From Amycolatopsis anabasis (GTDB taxonomy: Bacteria > Actinomycetota > Actinomycetes > Mycobacteriales > Pseudonocardiaceae), in NCBI RefSeq assembly GCF_009765355.1, contig NZ_VTHK01000025.1, positions 732 through 64,731 on the forward strand: a DNA stretch of 64,000 nt. Direction: 5' to 3'. The translations under genes and the position numbers were made by a program. Under the pieces are notes generated by a model. The model saw only the letters and a list, made by a program, of their open reading frames with translations, was not told the DNA's origin and did no database searches. Positions within the stretch are counted from its first letter, which is position 1. Each line of letters begins with the position of its first letter. Shown piece after piece: positions 59,251 to 64,000 of this stretch.

Positions 59251-60642
59251 GTGACTGCGCAGCGTTTGCCCCGAAAGGCCTCCGGCCCCTCTTCGACCAG
59301 TGCCGACGGCACTGAGAAAGCCTCGGAATCTCCGGAATCGCAGCGGTACACCTATGTGCTCGACACGTCGGTGCTGCTGTCCGACCCATGGGCGGTGGCC
59401 AGGTTCGCCGAACACGCCGTCGTGTTGCCGCTGGTCGTGATCAGTGAACTGGAGGCGAAACGGCATCACCCAGAGTTGGGCTGGTTCGCGCGCGAATCGT
59501 TGCGCATGCTCGATGACCTGCGGCGCAAGCACGGCCGGCTGGACGCGCCGGTGCCGATCGGCGACACCGGCGGCACGCTGCACGTGGAGCTCAACCACTC
59601 CGATCCGACGGTGCTGCCGCCCGGGTTCCGCACCGACAGCAACGACCACCGGATCCTCGCGTGCGCGCTGAACCTCGCGGTGGAACGCGAGTACGTCACG
59701 CTGGTGACCAAGGACATTCCGTTGCGGGTCAAGGCGGGCGCGGTCGGGCTGGACGCCGACGAGTACCGCGCGCAGGAGGTGACGCCGTCCGGGTGGACCG
59801 GGATGGCCGATGTGGACGTTCCGCAGGAGGCACTCGACGCGCTGTTCCGGGACGGTTCGGTCGATCCGGGCGACTTCGGACAGTCCGAAATAGGCGAATC
59901 GCCCTGCCACACCGGGGTCCGGCTGCTGGCCGGGACCTCCAGCGCGCTGGGGCGGGTCACCGCGGACAAGCGGATCCGGCTGGTGCGCGGCGACCGGGAG
60001 GCGTTCGGCCTGCACGGCCGCTCGGCCGAACAACGGGTGGCGCTGGACCTGCTGCTCGATCCGGAAGTGGGCATCGTGTCGCTCGGCGGCCGGGCGGGCA
60101 CCGGTAAGTCCGCGCTGGCGCTGTGCGCCGGGCTGGAATCGGTGATGGAACGCCGCGAGCACCGCAAGGTCGTGGTGTTCCGGCCGGTCTACGCCGTCGG
60201 CGGCCAGGACCTCGGCTACCTGCCCGGCTCGGAGAGCGAGAAGATGCAGCCCTGGGCGCAGGCGGTGTTCGACACCCTCGGCGCGCTGGTCAGCCAGGAC
60301 GTCCTGGACGAGGTGTTCGACCGCGGCATGCTGGAGGTGCTGCCGCTGACCCACATCCGCGGGCGCTCGCTGCACGACGCGTTCGTGATCGTGGACGAGG
60401 CGCAGTCGCTGGAGCGCAACGTGCTGCTGACCGTGCTGTCCCGGCTGGGCACCGCGTCCCGCGTGGTGCTCACGCACGACGTCGCCCAGCGCGACAACCT
60501 GCGGGTGGGCCGGCACGACGGGGTGTCCGCGGTGATCGAGAAGCTCAAGGGGCACCCGCTGTTCGCGCACGTGACCCTGACCCGCTCCGAACGATCCCCG
60601 ATCGCCGCCCTGGTGACCGAGATGCTGGAGGATCACCGCTGA
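59251..60642 (+). CDS. phoH: PIN-PhoH family protein (PhoH2 type)
   Basis: A 463-residue fusion. The N-terminal PIN domain (about 35-170) has acidic residues in YVLDTSVLLSDP, VVISELEAKR and TDSNDHRILACAL, as in RNases. The C-terminal PhoH ATPase has P-loop GRAGTGKSALAL and Walker B AFVIVDEAQSLE. Mycobacterial PhoH2 unwinds and cuts RNA and is controlled by an upstream antitoxin, PhoAT. The GTG at 59251 follows GAGGGA. The leader contains strong hairpins and a possible 41-codon ORF that is worth comparing with PhoAT. Confidence 0.9.
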   Translation: MTAQRLPRKASGPSSTSADGTEKASESPESQRYTYVLDTSVLLSDPWAVARFAEHAVVLPLVVISELEAKRHHPELGWFARESLRMLDDLRRKHGRLDAPVPIGDTGGTLHVELNHSDPTVLPPGFRTDSNDHRILACALNLAVEREYVTLVTKDIPLRVKAGAVGLDADEYRAQEVTPSGWTGMADVDVPQEALDALFRDGSVDPGDFGQSEIGESPCHTGVRLLAGTSSALGRVTADKRIRLVRGDREAFGLHGRSAEQRVALDLLLDPEVGIVSLGGRAGTGKSALALCAGLESVMERREHRKVVVFRPVYAVGGQDLGYLPGSESEKMQPWAQAVFDTLGALVSQDVLDEVFDRGMLEVLPLTHIRGRSLHDAFVIVDEAQSLERNVLLTVLSRLGTASRVVLTHDVAQRDNLRVGRHDGVSAVIEKLKGHPLFAHVTLTRSERSPIAALVTEMLEDHR

Positions 60643-60648
60643 GCGAAC

Positions 60649-60703
60649 TTCCATGAGGGGACCCCTCCGGACGAAATTTGTCCGGAGGGGTCCCCTCATG
60701 GAA
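60649..60703. repeat. Long hairpin repeat, copy C
   Basis: A perfect 24-bp stem (60649-60672 with 60680-60703) around GAAATTT, loop and arms nearly identical to copy B. It begins six bases after the phoH stop and ends 11 bases before the convergent transporter gene, so it suits a bidirectional terminator. Flanking ACTCGCGGGG matches copy A in reverse complement. Confidence 0.92.
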
Positions 60704-60714
60704 CTCGCGGGGTG

Positions 60715-61539
60715 CTAGTCGAGGGCTCGGCGGAGGAAGCCCTTGATGCCGATCGCGCCGAAGACCGCGCAGGAGCCGACCAGGACCAGCAGGTCGATCC
60801 ACAGCGGGATCGCCGGGCCGGGCAGCAGCAACGCGCGCATGCCCTCGCTGGCGTAGGTCAGCGGGTTGAGCGCGCACACCACCTGGAACCAGCGCAGGTG
60901 GGCCAGCCCGTGCCAGGGGAACTGGGTGGAGCCGGTGAACATCAGCGGCACCAGGATCACCGCGAACATGATCTGGATCCGGCGCGGATTCACCAGCGTG
61001 CCGATGGTCATGCCGATCGCCGCGCCGGCCAGCGAGCCGAGGCACACCAGCCCGAGCACCCCCGGCCACGCGGACGCGGGCCAGTGGATCCCGTCCAGGA
61101 TCAGGAAGCCGATCGGGATCATCAGCAGCGCGGCGACGATCCCGCGCAGCGCGCCGAACACCATCTTCTCGATCGCGACGAGCGGGATCGGCATCGGCGC
61201 GAGCAGCCGGTCCTCGATCTCGCGGGTCCACGAGAAGTCGAGGATCAGCGGCATCGTGGTGTTCTGCAGCGCGCCGAGGAACCCGTTCAGCGCGACGATC
61301 CCGGGCAGCAGGATCTGCACGAAGTCGCCCTGCACGTAACCGATTCCGGTGAGCACCACGCCGAAGATGAACAGCATGAAGAACGGCTGGATGATCACCT
61401 GGGCGAGGAACGGGCCGAGTTCGCGGCCGGTGACGAAGATGTCCCGCCACAGCACGGCGAAGAACGTGCGCACCGCGATCAGCGCGGGCGAACCGGTGCG
61501 CTCCGGGACCGTTCCGGTGGTCTGCACGTCCGCACTCAT
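60715..61539 (-). CDS. ABC-2 type permease (DrrB-like)
   Basis: A 274-residue membrane subunit with six hydrophobic segments and the ABC-2 signature region GFLGALQNTTMPLILDFSWTREIEDRLLAPMP. Such permeases export drugs or lipids with an ATPase partner, here encoded just upstream and overlapping by four bases. No antibiotic biosynthetic genes are nearby, so the substrate is unknown. Confidence 0.88.
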   Translation of the reverse strand: MSADVQTTGTVPERTGSPALIAVRTFFAVLWRDIFVTGRELGPFLAQVIIQPFFMLFIFGVVLTGIGYVQGDFVQILLPGIVALNGFLGALQNTTMPLILDFSWTREIEDRLLAPMPIPLVAIEKMVFGALRGIVAALLMIPIGFLILDGIHWPASAWPGVLGLVCLGSLAGAAIGMTIGTLVNPRRIQIMFAVILVPLMFTGSTQFPWHGLAHLRWFQVVCALNPLTYASEGMRALLLPGPAIPLWIDLLVLVGSCAVFGAIGIKGFLRRALD

Positions 61540-62510
61540 CGCAGCTCCCGTCCGGTCAGGTGGATGAACACGTCCTCCAGGCTCGGCGTGCCGATGGACA
61601 GGTCGGTGACCTCACAGCCGAGGCCGCTCGTGGTCTTGAGCACGGTCGGCAGCACGGCGGCCGGTTCGTACTCGGTGTACAGCCGGAACTGCGCGGTGTC
61701 CGAAGCGGACGGACATTCGATCTGTTCGACCCGTTGCACGCCGTCCACAGTGGACAAGGTGGCGCTGATCTTCGCGGGATCGTGCCCGTTGATGCTCACC
61801 GTGACGCTCAGCGTGGTGCTGCCGGGCAGCGAGCGGGTCAGCGCCGCGGGGGTGTCCAGGGCGAGCATCTTGCCGTGGTCCACGATGCCGACGCGGTCGC
61901 ACAGCTTGGCCGCCTCGTCCATGTCGTGGGTGGTCAGCACCACCGTCACGCCGTGGTCGCGCAGTTCGGCGACCCGCTCGTGGACGAACAGCCGTGCCTG
62001 CGGGTCCAGGCCGGTGGACGGTTCGTCGAGGAACAGGACCTTCGGGTTGTGCATCAGGGCGCGCGCGATCATCACCCGCTGGGCCTGCCCGCCGGACACG
62101 AAGTCGAGGCGTTCGTTCGCGCGGTCGGCCAGGCCCATCCGTTCCAGGATCTCGTCAGCGCGTTTGATCCGTTCCGCGCGCCCGACCCCGTGATAGATCG
62201 CGTGGAAGAGCAGATTCTGCCGAATGCTCAGGGAACGATCGAGATTGTTGCGCTGCGGCACGACGGCCAGCAGTTGACGTGCCGGGCTGGGCGCCTTCAC
62301 CGCGTCGATTCCGTGGATCAGCGCGGTGCCCGAAGTCGGCACGACCCGGGTGGTGAGCACGCCGACCGTGGTGGTCTTGCCCGCGCCGTTCGGCCCCAGC
62401 AAGCCGAAGACTTCCCCGGGTGGCACCGTGAAACTGAGCCCGTCGACCGCGGCGGGCGCGGTGCGGCGGTAACGTTTGACCAGATCGGTCAGGATGACGG
62501 CGTCATGCAC
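61536..62510 (-). CDS. ABC transporter ATPase (DrrA-like)
   Basis: A 324-residue ATPase. Walker A is GPNGAGKTT, the signature FVSGGQAQR (normally LSGGQ, so Phe-Val is a minor change), Walker B VLFLDEPSTGLDP and the H-loop TTHDMDEA. A C-terminal regulatory extension of about 100 residues is of the DrrA type. Its stop overlaps the permease start. The pair forms an exporter of unknown substrate. Confidence 0.9.
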   Translation of the reverse strand: MHDAVILTDLVKRYRRTAPAAVDGLSFTVPPGEVFGLLGPNGAGKTTTVGVLTTRVVPTSGTALIHGIDAVKAPSPARQLLAVVPQRNNLDRSLSIRQNLLFHAIYHGVGRAERIKRADEILERMGLADRANERLDFVSGGQAQRVMIARALMHNPKVLFLDEPSTGLDPQARLFVHERVAELRDHGVTVVLTTHDMDEAAKLCDRVGIVDHGKMLALDTPAALTRSLPGSTTLSVTVSINGHDPAKISATLSTVDGVQRVEQIECPSASDTAQFRLYTEYEPAAVLPTVLKTTSGLGCEVTDLSIGTPSLEDVFIHLTGRELR

Positions 62511-62605
62511 ACGCCCAGACTATGGCGCTTGGCAAATCGATTGCCCCGATTCGGTTTCTCTTGTCGCGAAAACGGAAATCGCGGCACGTTTCTCCTGAAA
62601 TGCCG

Positions 62606-64000
62606 TCACCAGCCGGCGGGGAGCGGGCGGCCCTCCGCGAAACCGGCGGCGGACTGCACGCCGAGCACCGCGCGCTCGTGGAATTCCTCGATGTTCCGGG
62701 CGCCCGCGTAGGTGAACGACGAGCGGACCCCGGAGCCGATCGAGTCGAGCAGGTCCTCCACCCCCGGCCGGGCCGGGTCGAGCAGCATCTTCGACGAGGA
62801 GATGCCCTCCTCGAACAGCGCCTTGCGCGCCCGGTCGAACACGTTGTCGGTCCGGGTCCGCGCGCCGACCGCGCGCTTGGACGCCATGCCGAAGGATTCC
62901 TTGTAGGGCCGCCCGTTCTCGTCGTAGCGCAGATCGCCCGGCGACTCGTGGGTCCCGGCGAACCAGGAGCCGACCATCGCCGCGGACGCGCCGGCGGCCA
63001 GCGCCAGCGCGACGTCCCGGGGGTGCCGGATGCCGCCGTCGGCCCAGACGTGCTTGCCGAGTTCGCGGGCCGCGGCCGCGCAGTCGGCGACCGCGGAGAA
63101 CTGCGGGCGGCCGACCCCGGTCATCATCCGGGTGGTGCACATCGCGCCCGGGCCGACGCCGACCTTGACCACGTCCGCCCCGGCGGCGATGAGGTCGCGG
63201 GTGCCCTCGGCGGTGACCACGTTCCCGGCCACCACCGGCACGCGCGGCGAAACCGAGCGGACGGCCTTGAGCGCGGCGATCATCTTCTCCTGGTGGCCGT
63301 GCGCGGTGTCCACCACGAGCACGTCGACGTTCGCGTCCAGCACGGCCTCGGCCTTCGCCGCGACATCGCCGTTCACGCCGATCGCGGCGGCGACCCGGAG
63401 CCGCCCGCCGGCGTCCACGGCCGGGGTGTAGATCTCCGCTCGCAGCGCGCCGACCGGGGTGAGCACCCCGGCCAGGCGGCCGTCGGCGTCCACGCCGAGC
63501 GCGAGCGTGCCGCCGTGCGCGTGCAGCCGTTCGAAGACCTCGCGGGCCGGGGTGCCCAGCGGGCAGACGACCGGCGCGGGCTCGGCGATCTCGGCGAGCC
63601 GGGCGAACCGGTCCACTCCCGAGCAGGCGGCCTCGTCGACGACGCCGACCGGGCGCCCGTCGGCGTCCACCACCACGACCGCGCCGTGCGCACGCTTGCC
63701 CACCAGGTTCAGCGCGTCGGCGACCGCGTCGCCACCGGTCAGCACGAGCGGGGTGTCCCACACGGTGTGCCGCCCCTTGACCCAGGAGACGATCCCGGCG
63801 ACCGCCGCGGGGTCGACGTCCTGCGGGAGCACCACCAGGCCGCCCCGGCGCGCGACCGTCTCGGCCATCCGGCGCCCGGCGACGGCGGTCATGTTGGCGA
63901 CCACGATCGGGATGGTGGCGCCGGTGCCGTCGACGGTTGACAGGTCCACGTCGAAGCGGGACTCCACGTCCGAACGGTTCGGCAGCAGGAACACGTCGTC
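62606..64000 (-). CDS. guaB1: GuaB1 family IMP dehydrogenase-related protein (5' end beyond window)
   Basis: The frame is open to the window end. The visible part is at least 462 residues and lacks roughly the first 15-20. The IMPDH-type barrel is split by two CBS domains (about residues 95-200). The active-site loop reads GVGPGAMCTTRMMTGVG with nucleophilic Cys, and the flap region contains YKESFGMASKRAV. In mycobacteria GuaB1 is a GMP reductase rather than an IMP dehydrogenase. The order VIPVV-type and KVGVGPG motifs fit GuaB1. It recycles GMP to IMP in purine salvage. Confidence 0.88.
   Translation of the reverse strand, partial: DDVFLLPNRSDVESRFDVDLSTVDGTGATIPIVVANMTAVAGRRMAETVARRGGLVVLPQDVDPAAVAGIVSWVKGRHTVWDTPLVLTGGDAVADALNLVGKRAHGAVVVVDADGRPVGVVDEAACSGVDRFARLAEIAEPAPVVCPLGTPAREVFERLHAHGGTLALGVDADGRLAGVLTPVGALRAEIYTPAVDAGGRLRVAAAIGVNGDVAAKAEAVLDANVDVLVVDTAHGHQEKMIAALKAVRSVSPRVPVVAGNVVTAEGTRDLIAAGADVVKVGVGPGAMCTTRMMTGVGRPQFSAVADCAAAARELGKHVWADGGIRHPRDVALALAAGASAAMVGSWFAGTHESPGDLRYDENGRPYKESFGMASKRAVGARTRTDNVFDRARKALFEEGISSSKMLLDPARPGVEDLLDSIGSGVRSSFTYAGARNIEEFHERAVLGVQSAAGFAEGRPLPAGW

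Noticed and set aside
60715..62510. Antibiotic self-resistance transporter of a biosynthetic cluster
   Set aside because: The DrrAB-like pair is not accompanied by any biosynthetic genes in this window.

Overview
The window is chromosomal DNA from a very GC-rich, mycothiol-producing actinomycete. The best fit is the Pseudonocardiaceae, with an Amycolatopsis-like gene style. Supporting points are the high GC at third codon positions, many GTG starts, Mca (mycothiol conjugate amidase), protein O-mannosyltransferase, ANTAR regulators, a DivIVA-type coiled-coil protein, class F sortase, GuaB1 and a PIN-PhoH protein. I infer the genus from sequence style and recalled gene order, not from a search.

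Layout. 0-14.4 kb: tail of an unknown gene, ppx, a five-gene peptide ABC importer, a secreted S8 protease, pmt, an S10 peptidase, a family 5 uracil-DNA glycosylase, and type II NADH dehydrogenase behind a long leader, followed by an unusual tRNA with anticodon UAA. 14.5-25.7 kb: two GAF-ANTAR regulators, an amidase, a DivIVA-domain protein, a two-domain acyl reductase, a surface protein with a class F sortase, a Bax inhibitor-1 protein and small membrane proteins. 25.9-31.1 kb: a YeeE/YedE sulfur transporter, an S37 peptidase, a DUF559-like gene between two identical 82-bp repeats, and a thiolase. 31.2-45.8 kb: a DUF6119/TIGR04141-like gene, then cbs, a Pro/Gln-rich membrane protein, three small paralogues, metB, ilvA, hppD with an Lrp regulator, a metallo-beta-lactamase-fold protein, greA, a DUF4307 protein, mca and its partner. 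45.8-62.6 kb: the pnkp-hen1 RNA repair operon, a DUF255 thioredoxin-like protein, an acyl-CoA oxidase-like gene, a small accessory island (MerR remnant, Nudix, XRE, small ORFs), hemolysin III, a Z-prenyl synthase, phoH and a drug-type ABC exporter. It ends in guaB1.

From memory, the run thiolase, cbs, Pro-rich protein, metB, greA, DUF4307, mca, small membrane protein, DUF255 protein, hemolysin III, Z-prenyl synthase, phoH follows M. tuberculosis Rv1074c-Rv1095. Genes that break this backbone stand out as later insertions: the DUF6119-like gene, the pnkp-hen1 pair, and the XRE/Nudix island at 54.5-56.7 kb.

Functional links: cbs and metB form a transsulfuration pair and may share leaderless promoters. 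The Lrp-type gene is divergent from hppD over a two-site direct repeat. Sortase F probably handles the adjacent surface protein. Pnkp and Hen1 act together in RNA repair. Three intergenic repeat families occur: a long perfect hairpin (3 copies), a 30-bp head-to-tail unit (3 loci), and a degenerate 21-bp tandem repeat. No insertion sequence, prophage, CRISPR array or rRNA was seen. Rare TTA codons occur in at least seven genes, among them codon 2 of hen1.
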